The translations under genes were made by a program, and so were the position numbers. The notes below the pieces were generated by a model, which worked only from the letters and a program-made list of their open reading frames with translations, was not told the DNA's origin and ran no database searches. This document shows positions 42,577 through 50,827 of a stretch of 64,000 nt of DNA, in pieces. Every line of letters starts with the position of its first letter. The stretch's first letter is position 1. Origin of the DNA: Rhizobium sp. NLR16a (lineage in GTDB: Bacteria; Pseudomonadota; Alphaproteobacteria; Rhizobiales; Rhizobiaceae); contig NZ_CP072867.1 of the NCBI RefSeq assembly GCF_017948245.1, forward strand, positions 1-64,000, read 5' to 3'.

Positions 42577-43791
42577 ATGGAGCCTCAATATGTATCGACG
42601 CCTTTTGGGCGGCGATCGATGACGCTTGGCATGCTGGCAAATCAGGAAAATGCCAGCAAGGTCGATCCGGATGCATCGGTCGACAAATGGAAGATCTTTC
42701 GCGCGCTCTGCGAAGCAAAGGAGATGGTCGGCGTATCCGATCGTGCGCTTGCCGTTCTCAACGCGCTGTTGACCTTCTATCCGAAGAACGAGATTGCCGA
42801 GGCCAACGGTTTCGTCGTCTTTCCTTCGAACGAACAGCTGTCGCTGCGCACGCATGGCATGGCCGGCACCACGCTGCGGCGAAACCTGGCGATGCTGGTG
42901 GAGTCTGGCCTGATCATCCGGCGCGACAGTCCGAACGGGAAACGTTTCGCCCGCCGTAACGGCGAGGGCGGGCTTGGGGAGGCCTTCGGCTTCAGCCTGG
43001 CGCCACTCCTCGTGCGCGCTCGCGAGATCGAGGCACAGGCCGCCCAGGTGCAGGCCGACAAGCTCGAATGGAAGCGCCTGAGAGAGCGGCTGAGCCTTTG
43101 CCGGCGTGACATCGCCAAGCTCATCGAGATCGCGTTGGAAGAGGAAATCGCCGGCGAATGGATCGAGATGCAGCAGCATTTCAATCGCCTGTCGGCAAGC
43201 CTGCCGCGCCGTCCGTCGGCAGCGGAGATTCAAAGCCTGCTGACCGATCTCGAAGCTTTCCGCCAATTGATCGTCAAGACGCTGGAATCGAAGACGAAAA
43301 CAGAAAAAACGGACGCCAATGACAGCCGAAACGGTTGGCACATACATAATTCAAAACCACACCCCACATCTGAACTTGAACCAAGCTTCGAAACGAAGCA
43401 GGGCGCAAAGTCGGAGGAAGAGCCGCGGCCGTGGCGGGAGCCGCCGAAATCCTTCCCCCTTGCCATGGTGCTGCAGGCCTGCCCCGAGATTGTTGCCTAT
43501 GGGCCGGGCGGCGGGATCGGCAGCTGGCGGGATTTGATGGCCGCCGCGGTCGTCGTTCGTTCCACCCTCGGCGTCAGCCCCAGTGCCTATCAGCAAGCCT
43601 GCAACGTCATGGGGCCGGAAAATGCTGCCACCGTGATCGCCTGCATTCTGGAACGCGGCGGCCATATCAATTCGGCCGGCGGCTATTTGCGTGATCTGAC
43701 GCGGCGGGCGGAGCGCGGCGAGTTCTCGCTCGGTCCGATGCTGATGGCATTGATGCGGGCCAATGGTCCGATGGCGAGAAAAACGGGATGA
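42577..43791 (+). CDS. repC: Replication initiator RepC
   Basis: A 404-residue RepC. The N-terminal DNA-binding half contains KWKIFRALCEAKEMVGVSDR near residue 37, FVVFPSNEQLSLRTHGMAGT near 78 and ESGLIIRRDSPNGKRFARRN near 108. A Lys/Glu-rich linker near 230-290 and a C-terminal domain (SWRDLMAAAVVVRSTLGVSP) follow. ATG at 42577 has AAGGTGAGGGAC upstream and is preferred over an in-frame GTG at 42568. The AT-richer linker region (about 43290-43370) is where the origin lies in related replicons. Expression is limited by the upstream antisense RNA. Confidence 0.93.
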   Translation: MEPQYVSTPFGRRSMTLGMLANQENASKVDPDASVDKWKIFRALCEAKEMVGVSDRALAVLNALLTFYPKNEIAEANGFVVFPSNEQLSLRTHGMAGTTLRRNLAMLVESGLIIRRDSPNGKRFARRNGEGGLGEAFGFSLAPLLVRAREIEAQAAQVQADKLEWKRLRERLSLCRRDIAKLIEIALEEEIAGEWIEMQQHFNRLSASLPRRPSAAEIQSLLTDLEAFRQLIVKTLESKTKTEKTDANDSRNGWHIHNSKPHPTSELEPSFETKQGAKSEEEPRPWREPPKSFPLAMVLQACPEIVAYGPGGGIGSWRDLMAAAVVVRSTLGVSPSAYQQACNVMGPENAATVIACILERGGHINSAGGYLRDLTRRAERGEFSLGPMLMALMRANGPMARKTG

Positions 43792-43967
43792 AGGGCCCAA
43801 AAGCTTCGCGCCAGTCGCAGCGGTTTAAAGGGATTGTGGATCGGCAATCGCCATCTTCTTTGCTTGCTTCTCCGCGCTTTTGTTGAAACAAACCGTTAAC
43901 CATGTCATAGATGGCGGAAGAAAATAGCTGTTTTGCTTCCATTTGTGAAAAACCGCAAAGCTTAACA

Positions 43968-45101
43968 ATGCGCTATGATATCGACGGTACGATGCTTCAG
44001 ACCCTACTTCCATTGCTCGCTGCGGCGGAGGATGCGTTGGCGCGACTGGACGAGCGGGTGTTGCGCTCGCCGGTGGGTGAGGGGTTTGCCGAACGCAGCC
44101 ATTTCTTCGATGCCGCCGGCGCATTATGGGTTGCCGGCGAGCTCGTTCATGTCGAGGATCTCGTTCTGCACGACGCGCATATGGATAGCCGCGCTCCGAG
44201 CCATGAATTGACGATCGCCCATTCGGTGCTGCGGACGCGTCGGCGCATCTGGACCGGCGAGCCGTCCTGGGCGCTCGGCGCCTCGGGGCTGGCAACGCTG
44301 ACGGCGACCACGGGGGAAGGGAAGGGCCTCACTCAGGAGGCCAAGAGCCCGGCCGCTGCGGTCGAGGCCGACGATGAGGGCGAGGATGGAGACGCGCCGC
44401 TCGCCGCCGAGATGGCCGAGATCGATGCCATTCTTGCCCGCTCGCAGAAGCTCATCGACATCCATACGGGCAAAGCGCCGTCCGGCGAGGCGGCGGCAAT
44501 ATCTCCGGCCAAGCGCAACGATGACCCCCTCGGCCTGCTGGGCGACGAGGAATGGGATGAGGAGCAGCGGCTTGCGGAGTGGCGAGGCGTGCTGCCCCTG
44601 GCCGACAGCCTGCCGCCGGTTCTCGGCGCCGTCATCCTGTTCGAAACCTGGGACAGGATCGAGCCGTTGCGGCGTCAGCATTGGCTCGGCGGACTTCTCG
44701 TCGAAAGCTACCTGCGCGCCCGCGGCAAGGTCGCTTCCCATCTCTTTTCCTTTTACGGCGGGCTGAAATTGGTGCGCCACGAGCGGCGTCGGGCCCGTGA
44801 CCGGGCGACGCGGCTGCAAGCCTTTCTTGAGGCGATGCAGTTGGCTGCGGCGGCCGGCCTCAAGGAAATCGACCGGTTGTCGCTGGCTCGCACGCAAATG
44901 GAGTTGCGCTTTCGCGGCCGCCGCTCGAACAGCAGCCTGCCGGAACTTGCCGACTTCATCCTGTCGCGGCCGATGGTGTCGGCAGCGATGATCGCCCGTC
45001 AGCTGCGCATCACGCCGCGTGGCGCGCTGAACCTCGTCAACGAGATCGGCATTCGTGAAATCACCGGCCGCGGCCGCTACCGCGCCTGGGGCATCATCTG
45101 A
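43968..45101 (+). CDS. RHE_PE00001-like protein with C-terminal helix-turn-helix
   Basis: A 377-residue rhizobial protein. The N-terminal half contains HFFDAAGALWVAGELVHVED and HSVLRTRRRIWTGEPSWALG, an acidic linker lies near 140-200, and a C-terminal HTH (VSAAMIARQLRITPRGALNL near 334) precedes EITGRGRYRAWGII. I know the family as RHE_PE00001, after the first gene of R. etli p42e, and it recurs beside repC in rhizobial plasmids. Its function is unknown; DNA binding is likely. The start is uncertain, since an in-frame ATG at 43911 adds 19 residues. Confidence 0.75.
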   Translation: MRYDIDGTMLQTLLPLLAAAEDALARLDERVLRSPVGEGFAERSHFFDAAGALWVAGELVHVEDLVLHDAHMDSRAPSHELTIAHSVLRTRRRIWTGEPSWALGASGLATLTATTGEGKGLTQEAKSPAAAVEADDEGEDGDAPLAAEMAEIDAILARSQKLIDIHTGKAPSGEAAAISPAKRNDDPLGLLGDEEWDEEQRLAEWRGVLPLADSLPPVLGAVILFETWDRIEPLRRQHWLGGLLVESYLRARGKVASHLFSFYGGLKLVRHERRRARDRATRLQAFLEAMQLAAAAGLKEIDRLSLARTQMELRFRGRRSNSSLPELADFILSRPMVSAAMIARQLRITPRGALNLVNEIGIREITGRGRYRAWGII

Positions 45102-45112
45102 AACAGAAAAAA

Positions 45113-45136
45113 CCGGCCGGGTCGACGTCCGGCCGG
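45113..45136. terminator. Hairpin terminator between convergent genes
   Basis: CCGGCCGG (45113-45120) and CCGGCCGG (45129-45136) pair across an 8-base loop. On the minus strand the stem is followed by a run of six T then CTGTTT, so it mainly serves the Bax-inhibitor gene. On the plus strand only a short GTCTTT follows. Confidence 0.75.
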
Positions 45137-45225
45137 GTCTTTGCGAGTGAGCGCCCGGTCTGCCATCCTGTCACAGATTGCAGACCGGACGCTCTTGCGC
45201 TTCCATTGCCCCCAGAAGCGCAGTT

Positions 45226-45936
45226 CTATTCCCGCTCGCCCGTGAAGTTGAGCAGAAGCTGGAAGATGTTGACGAAGTTCAGGTAGAGCGAGAGCGCACC
45301 GAAGACGGCGAGCTTCTGGTTCGATTCCTGATCGTAGTTTTCCGAATACTGTTCCTTGATGTTCTGCGTGTCGTAGGCGGTGAGGCCGACGAAGACGACG
45401 ATGCCGATCACCGAGATCGCGAACTGCAGCGCGCTCGAACCCAGGAAGATGTTGACGATGCCGGCGATGATGATGCCGAACAGACCCATCATCAGGAACG
45501 AGCCCATCTTCGACAGGTCACGCTTCGTCGTGTAGCCGTAGAGGCTGATGGAACCGAACATCGCGGCAGTGATGAAGAAGGTCTGTGCGATGCTCGTCTT
45601 GGTGAAGACCAGGAAGACGGAGGCGAGCGACAGGCCCATCACGGCGCAGAAGGCCCAGAAGGTGACCTGGGCGGTGCTGGCCGACATCGTCTGGATTTTG
45701 AACGAGAAGAAGAAGACGAAGGCGAGCGGCGCCAGCATCACGACCCACTTCAGCGGCGAGCCGAAGATCGGGACGTAGAGGGCCGGCGTCGAGCCGACGA
45801 CGAAGGCGACGATGCCTGTGATGACGAGGCCGAGAGCCATATAATTGTAGACGCGCAGCATATGCTGGCGCAGGCCCTCGTCGAACAGGGCCTGGGTGCC
45901 GGCCGCGGCACCGTAGCGGGAATTGATCGGGTTCAT
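45226..45936 (-). CDS. Bax inhibitor-1/YccA-family membrane protein
   Basis: A 236-residue integral membrane protein starting MNPINSRYGAAAGTQALFDE, after a good GAGGAGATCAGC site; the frame extends upstream but without homology. About seven hydrophobic segments are visible, for example VYNYMALGLVITGIVAFVVG and FLMMGLFGIIIAGIVNIFLG. The family carries ions or protons and is linked to stress survival. It follows an ECF sigma/anti-sigma pair by 20 bp and is probably its target gene. Confidence 0.88.
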   Translation of the reverse strand: MNPINSRYGAAAGTQALFDEGLRQHMLRVYNYMALGLVITGIVAFVVGSTPALYVPIFGSPLKWVVMLAPLAFVFFFSFKIQTMSASTAQVTFWAFCAVMGLSLASVFLVFTKTSIAQTFFITAAMFGSISLYGYTTKRDLSKMGSFLMMGLFGIIIAGIVNIFLGSSALQFAISVIGIVVFVGLTAYDTQNIKEQYSENYDQESNQKLAVFGALSLYLNFVNIFQLLLNFTGERE

Positions 45937-45956
45937 GCTGATCTCCTCGGTTTGAA

Positions 45957-46724
45957 TTAATAGAGCGAGCGGGCGAGCCGTTCGGCCGCCTGGTCGAGAT
46001 TGAGACCGCTGTCGTCGGCGATCAGCGCATAGGCGACCTCGCCGATCTGCCAATAGGCGGCTTCTGCTTTTTCCAGCGTGAGATGACTGACCGGCTTGAC
46101 CTCGAAGGCCCCGGGACGGACCGCGAAAAGCGACAGCCGCTTTCCATCCGACTGCTCGATCGCCATTTCGACGCTGGGGCCGAATTCGGACGGGAAGATC
46201 TGCACGTCGGCGACTTTCCAATCCCCAGGCAGTTCGGGCATGACGATGGCGGTGGCGGCGCGAATATCGTCCGCGCTGTAGGTGGCCGGCGTCTGCGGCG
46301 GCATTGATTGGCGCAGTGCCGCGGTCTGATAGGCGCGGACGGCATCCTCCACATAGGCGGGTGCGGGCACCGACGCCGATACCTCGGTCGCCGAAAAGGC
46401 GCCGAACGAATTATGCGCCACCCAGCCGGCGGTGACCAGAATGCCGACGGCGGCGATGCGCTGCATGGAATGGAAGATGCGGCCATAGGAAAGGCCACGT
46501 TCCAGCCGGCGGGCGGCATCGCGGGTCTCGGGACGGCCGAAGGCATTTTCGCCGGCAAGCGCCAGGCGCAGCTCACCCTTCATGCTCAGATCGGCCATGA
46601 CCTTGGCGGCAATCGCCGGATTCTCCGAGAGATAGGACTCGACCTGAATGCGGCGGGCGACATCGAGCTCGCCATCCACGTAGGCGTCGAGATCGGCATC
46701 GATGATCGGATCAACTGCTTTCAT
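45957..46724 (-). CDS. Membrane anti-sigma factor
   Basis: A 255-residue protein. The N-terminal cytoplasmic helix bundle ADLDAYVDGELDVARRIQVE (residues 10-29) is the anti-sigma signature without a zinc-binding HxxxCxxC. One transmembrane segment lies near residues 88-105 (RIAAVGILVTAGWVAHNSFG), and a periplasmic domain of about 150 residues follows. It should hold the adjacent ECF sigma factor inactive until an envelope signal arrives. Its start lies within the last 14 bases of the sigma gene. Confidence 0.82.
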   Translation of the reverse strand: MKAVDPIIDADLDAYVDGELDVARRIQVESYLSENPAIAAKVMADLSMKGELRLALAGENAFGRPETRDAARRLERGLSYGRIFHSMQRIAAVGILVTAGWVAHNSFGAFSATEVSASVPAPAYVEDAVRAYQTAALRQSMPPQTPATYSADDIRAATAIVMPELPGDWKVADVQIFPSEFGPSVEMAIEQSDGKRLSLFAVRPGAFEVKPVSHLTLEKAEAAYWQIGEVAYALIADDSGLNLDQAAERLARSLY

Positions 46725-47250
46725 TGCCGCTCCCTCCGATTAATTTGAGATGCGAAACGCGCGGCGACCTCTCCTCGAATTCGCGCAGCTGCGCCCGGGC
46801 GCGGGAAATGCGCGACATCAGCGTGCCGATCGGAATACCGAGCGCATTGGCGGCTTCCTGATAGGAAAGGTCTTCGATGGCAACGAGATGCAGCGCTTCG
46901 CGCTGCTCCTCCGGCAGGTCGAAGAAGGCGTCGCGCACCTGCTGCAGGCGCACCGCATGTTCCTGGCCGGCCGGCAGCGACTGCTCGGCGTCGACAGCCG
47001 CTTCGTCATGGCGACGCGCCAGCGACCGGTTCTGGCGAAGACGATCGATGTGGGCATTGTGCAGGATGGAAAGCAGCCAGGTACGCAGGTTGCCACCGCT
47101 TCGGAAGCTCTTTCGCTTCTCGAAGGCGCGCACCAGAGCATCGTGCACCAGATCCTCCGCCTCATCCGAGTTGCGCACCAGCGCGCGAGCATAGCGCCTT
47201 AGCGCTGCAAGCTGTCCGATGACATCGAAGGGGCGGTCTTTGCGTTCCAT
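46711..47250 (-). CDS. ECF-family RNA polymerase sigma factor
   Basis: A 179-residue sigma-70 family protein with region 2 (YARALVRNSDEAEDLVHDAL near 20; RTWLLSILHNAHIDRLRQNR near 56) and region 4 (FFDLPEEQREALHLVAIEDL; SYQEAANALGIPIGTLMSRI near 128). A GGAAT (47281-47285), 17 bp, CGTATA (47258-47263) element sits directly upstream, leaving only 7 bases before the ATG. Operon order is sigma, anti-sigma, Bax-inhibitor-1. It likely autoregulates. The exact ECF group is not assigned. Confidence 0.88.
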   Translation of the reverse strand: MERKDRPFDVIGQLAALRRYARALVRNSDEAEDLVHDALVRAFEKRKSFRSGGNLRTWLLSILHNAHIDRLRQNRSLARRHDEAAVDAEQSLPAGQEHAVRLQQVRDAFFDLPEEQREALHLVAIEDLSYQEAANALGIPIGTLMSRISRARAQLREFEERSPRVSHLKLIGGSGNESS

Positions 47251-47257
47251 GCTTGAG

Positions 47258-47285
47258 TATACGCAAGCGCGGCTGGTTTTATTCC
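47258..47285 (-). promoter_or_regulatory. Candidate autoregulated ECF promoter of the sigma gene
   Basis: On the minus strand GGAAT, 17 bp, CGTATA resembles ECF promoters with GGAA-type -35 and CGT-type -10 elements. Transcription would start within a few bases of the ATG at 47250, so the message would be leaderless or nearly so. Confidence 0.5.
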
Positions 47286-47437
47286 CGGCGGCATAAAAAA
47301 ATCATGCCAGCCGGAAATCGCCGCCGCCGAACCGGGGAAATAGCATCAGCAAACGCATGTGTGCCTTAAATCGGCGATTGTTTATGACAATTACATGACA
47401 GATCATCACGCCGCTGATTTGGAGGGGAAGGTAAAGG

Positions 47438-47722
47438 ATGAAGGAAAAGAAGCGGGTCTACGAAGCTCTCGTGGACGGCGCCATGGAAGGGCTGACGGGT
47501 GAGGCGCTCTATGAATTCGTCAAGGCGCGATGCCCGAAGGCCACCAGCAAGAAGATCGTCAGGGCTTCGCTTCTCGCTCTGACCGATCCTCATCTCAAGG
47601 ACCGCAATATTCTCGACGTGATTTACGCGCTTGCGATCAAGCATCGCCTCGATGAGGGCGTGTTTGAGGACGGCGACGAGGACGAGCCCGCCGAGCCAGC
47701 GCCGTTCCAGACGGTCAGCTAG
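47438..47722 (+). CDS. Small conserved-looking hypothetical protein
   Basis: A 94-residue basic-then-acidic protein: MKEKKRVYEALVDGAMEGLT at the start, VKARCPKATSKKIVRASLLA in the middle, and a Glu/Asp-rich tail (EDGDEDEPAEPAP). The strong GGAGGGGAAGGTAAAGG upstream and the codon pattern make it a real gene. No known domain is recognised; it may be a small nucleic-acid- or protein-binding regulator. It is divergent from the sigma gene with 187 bp between the two starts. Confidence 0.6.
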   Translation: MKEKKRVYEALVDGAMEGLTGEALYEFVKARCPKATSKKIVRASLLALTDPHLKDRNILDVIYALAIKHRLDEGVFEDGDEDEPAEPAPFQTVS

Positions 47723-47746
47723 ACCCTCCCGGCTTTCCCAGAATGG

Positions 47747-48136
47747 TCAGCGACCGTCCGAGAGCTCCTCGAGGATTGGACAGTCCGGCCGGTCGTTGCC
47801 ATGGCAGGCATGCACGAGATGCTCGAGAGCGTGGCGAAGTTCCGTCAGTTCGCGGATCTTGCGGTCGATCTCCCCGAGTTTCGTCTCGGCAATGTCCCTG
47901 ACATCGGCACTCGCCCGGGCTTTGTCCTCATAAAGCGCCAGCAATTGCCGGCATTCCTCGACGGAAAAGCCGAGGCCGCGTGAACGCTGCAGGAAGCGCA
48001 GCTTGTGAACATCGGCCGCAGCATAGTCGCGATAGCCGTTTGCGCCCCTTTCGGGGCGGATCAGGCCGATATCCTCGTAGTAGCGGATGGTCTTCGAAGG
48101 CAAGCCGGACCGCTCGGATGCTTCGCCGATATTCAT
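47747..48136 (-). CDS. cueR: CueR/HmrR-type copper-responsive MerR regulator
   Basis: A 129-residue MerR protein. The HTH is at residues 1-22 (MNIGEASERSGLPSKTIRYY), the coiled-coil dimer helix spans about 75-110, and the metal loop CHGNDRPDC near 113-121 has the two cysteines of the monovalent-copper sensor group. It follows the copper ATPase gene by 9 bp, so it is encoded in the same message. In rhizobia the equivalent is also called HmrR. It activates by twisting the long 19-bp spacer promoter upstream of the ATPase. Confidence 0.87.
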   Translation of the reverse strand: MNIGEASERSGLPSKTIRYYEDIGLIRPERGANGYRDYAAADVHKLRFLQRSRGLGFSVEECRQLLALYEDKARASADVRDIAETKLGEIDRKIRELTELRHALEHLVHACHGNDRPDCPILEELSDGR

Positions 48137-48145
48137 GGCCGTCTC

Positions 48146-50668
48146 CTATAATTTTGCAAAGCGCAGTCTCAGCGCATTTGATATCACCGATACGGACGAG
48201 AGGCTCATCGCCGCCGCCGCGATCATCGGCGAGAGCAGCAAGCCGAAAACCGGATAGAGGATGCCGGCGGCGACCGGCACGCCGAGCGCGTTGTAGCCGA
48301 AGGCGAAGCCGAGATTCTGGCGGATATTGCGCATCGTCGCCTCCGCCAGCCGCCGCGCCCTGACGATCCCGTTGAGATCGCCTTTAACCAAGGTAATGCC
48401 GGCGCTTTCCATCGCAACATCGGCGCCGGTGCCCATGGCGATGCCCACATCGGCGGTCGCAAGTGCCGGGGCGTCGTTGACCCCGTCGCCGGCCATGGCG
48501 ATCACCCCACCTTTGGCGCGCAGTTCCTCGATCAGCGCCTTCTTGCCTTCCGGCAGCACGTCGGCACGGACCTCGTCGATGCCGAGGCTTTTCGCCACCG
48601 CCCGCGCCGTGCGCTCGTTGTCGCCGGTCGCCATGATGATCTTCAGCCCGCTGTCGTGCAGCGCCTTGATCGCGGCTGATGTCGTCGGCTTGATTCGGTC
48701 GGCGACGGCGACGAGACCGGCAAGCTTGCCGTCGAGCGTCACGAACATCACCGTCTTGCCGTCGCCGCGCAGGGCTTCGGTCTTCTCCGACAGCGCCGAC
48801 CGATCGACGCCGAGATCGGCGAGCAGCGCCGCATTGCCGAGCGCCACCTTTGCACCGTCGGCTATGCCCTGGACCCCCTTGCCGGTTTTCGCCTCGAAAC
48901 CGGTCACCTCCACGAAGGCGGCCCCGCGCTCTTCGGCGCCGGCAACGATCGCTTCGGCCAGCGGATGCTCGGAGCCGCGCTCGAGGCTCGCGGCCAGCGA
49001 CAGCAGCCGGTTCTCCTCGACGCCGCCGACGGCGACGATGTCGGTGAGCACAGGCTTGCCTTCGGTCAGCGTGCCGGTTTTGTCGACGATCAGCGTGTCG
49101 ACCTTGGAAAAGCGCTCCAGCGCTTCGGCGTCCTTGATCAGCACACCTTCGCCAGCGCCGCGCCCGGTCGCGATCATGATCGACATCGGCGTTGCAAGAC
49201 CGAGCGCACAGGGGCAGGCGATGATCAGAACGGCGACCGCGGCAAGCAGCGCGTTTGCCAGGCTCGGCTCCGGTCCGATGGCCGCCCAGATGACGAAGGC
49301 AAGGATGGCGACGGCGACGACGGCGGGCACGAAGAAGGCCGACACCCGATCGACGGCGCCCTGAATCGGCGCCCGCGAACGCTGCGCCTTGGCGACCATG
49401 TCGACGATGCGCGACAGCACCGTGTCTGCGCCGACCTTCTCGGCCGACATGACGAGGGAGCCGTTCTTGTTGATCGTGCCGCCGGTCAGCCCGTCGCCCG
49501 TCGTCTTCTCGACGGGCAGGGGCTCGCCCGATATCATCGATTCGTCAACGGTCGACTGGCCCTCCAGCACGGAGCCATCCACCGGTACGCGCTCGCCCGG
49601 GCGCACGCGCAGCCGGTCGCCGGTCTGGATCTCCTCCACCGGCACGTCCCTCTCGTTGCCATCGGCATCGAGACGCCGCGCCATCTTCGGCGCGAGGTCG
49701 AGCAGAGCGCGGATTGCCGAGCCGGTCCGCTCGCGTGCCTTCAATTCCAGCACCTGGCCGACGAAGACCAGGGCGACGATGACGGCGGCCGCCTCGAAAT
49801 AAACAGGCACCGAGGCGCCATGGCCGCGAAAGCTCATCGGGAAAAGACCGGGCGCAAGCGTGGCGACGACGCTGTAGACATAAGCGGTGCCGACACCGAT
49901 GCCGATCAGCGTCCACATGTTCGGGCTGCGGTTGACGAGAGAGGCCCAGGCGCGGCGGAAGAACGGCAGGGCGGCCCACAGCACGACCGGTGTTGCCAGC
50001 GCTAGCTCAATATAGATCGCCAGCGGTTCGCCGATCGCTTCCCGGAGCGGCAGGCCGAGCATCGGTCCCATCCCGAGCGCCAGCAGCGGCAGGGCAAGGA
50101 TGGCGCTGACCCAAAGCCGCCTGACGAAATCGACAAGTTCCGGATTCGGTCCTTCGTCGGCCGGAGGAATGCCCATCGGCTCCAGCGCCATGCCGCATTT
50201 CGGGCAGTCGCCGGGCCGGTCGCTGACGACTTCCGGATGCATTGGGCAGGTATAGAGCGTACCCTTCGCCGCCGGTTTTGCCGCCGGACGGGCGCCGTTG
50301 CGATAGGGGTCAACCTCGAATTTGGTTTGGCAGGCGGCCGAGCAGAAGTAGAATTTCTCGCCTTCGAATTTGGCGAAGTATTTTGCCGTCGAACGATCAA
50401 CGGCCATGCCGCAGACCGGATCCTTCGCCGTCAGATAATCCTGCGGCTGCGCCGCAAACTTCGTGCGGCAGCTCTCGGAGCAGAAATGATAGAGGCGGCC
50501 CATGTGGTCGAACGAGGGTTTGCCGGCTCGCGGATCGACCGTCATGCCGCAGACAGGATCACGGATCACCGCTTCGGCAGCCTTCTCCTGATGATCATGG
50601 CCGCAATGGCAGTGACCGTCGCCGTGGCTGTGATGATGATGGTCGTCGTGTTCGTGCTTGGTATCCAT
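48146..50668 (-). CDS. copA: Copper-exporting P1B-type ATPase with YHS domains (CopA/ActP-like)
   Basis: An 840-residue transporter starting [21 protein letters not shown] His-rich N-terminus is followed by two YHS-type metal domains ([13 protein letters not shown] near 37 and [13 protein letters not shown] near 83) and a YTCPMHPEV motif near 139. Then come eight membrane helices, [10 protein letters not shown] near 485, the phosphorylation site [11 protein letters not shown] near 531 and [10 protein letters not shown] near 730. The CPC motif indicates Cu(I)/Ag(I) export. Classical CxxC HMA domains are absent, replaced by YHS. It heads a two-gene operon with cueR. Confidence 0.9.
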   Translation of the reverse strand: MDTKHEHDDHHHHSHGDGHCHCGHDHQEKAAEAVIRDPVCGMTVDPRAGKPSFDHMGRLYHFCSESCRTKFAAQPQDYLTAKDPVCGMAVDRSTAKYFAKFEGEKFYFCSAACQTKFEVDPYRNGARPAAKPAAKGTLYTCPMHPEVVSDRPGDCPKCGMALEPMGIPPADEGPNPELVDFVRRLWVSAILALPLLALGMGPMLGLPLREAIGEPLAIYIELALATPVVLWAALPFFRRAWASLVNRSPNMWTLIGIGVGTAYVYSVVATLAPGLFPMSFRGHGASVPVYFEAAAVIVALVFVGQVLELKARERTGSAIRALLDLAPKMARRLDADGNERDVPVEEIQTGDRLRVRPGERVPVDGSVLEGQSTVDESMISGEPLPVEKTTGDGLTGGTINKNGSLVMSAEKVGADTVLSRIVDMVAKAQRSRAPIQGAVDRVSAFFVPAVVAVAILAFVIWAAIGPEPSLANALLAAVAVLIIACPCALGLATPMSIMIATGRGAGEGVLIKDAEALERFSKVDTLIVDKTGTLTEGKPVLTDIVAVGGVEENRLLSLAASLERGSEHPLAEAIVAGAEERGAAFVEVTGFEAKTGKGVQGIADGAKVALGNAALLADLGVDRSALSEKTEALRGDGKTVMFVTLDGKLAGLVAVADRIKPTTSAAIKALHDSGLKIIMATGDNERTARAVAKSLGIDEVRADVLPEGKKALIEELRAKGGVIAMAGDGVNDAPALATADVGIAMGTGADVAMESAGITLVKGDLNGIVRARRLAEATMRNIRQNLGFAFGYNALGVPVAAGILYPVFGLLLSPMIAAAAMSLSSVSVISNALRLRFAKL

Positions 50669-50704
50669 GGCTATCTCCTGTGCCCCAAAGGGCAGTTGGA
50701 GAGG

Positions 50705-50735
50705 CTTATCCACCTTCCAGCAACTGGAAGGTCAA
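50705..50735 (-). promoter_or_regulatory. CueR-type promoter/operator of the copper ATPase
   Basis: On the minus strand TTGACC (50730-50735) and GATAAG (50705-50710) are 19 bp apart, the long spacer typical of MerR-family promoters. The spacer is filled by the palindrome ACCTTCCAG-CAA-CTGGAAGGT (50712-50732), closely resembling known HmrR/CueR boxes. Confidence 0.85.
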
Positions 50736-50827
50736 GTGCTAATCTTGACGACATCGATTTTTTCGAAACCGCCGCGTTGCGCAGCGCGACGGCGATCGTC
50801 GCCCGATCCTCAAATCGCGCCCGAGGC

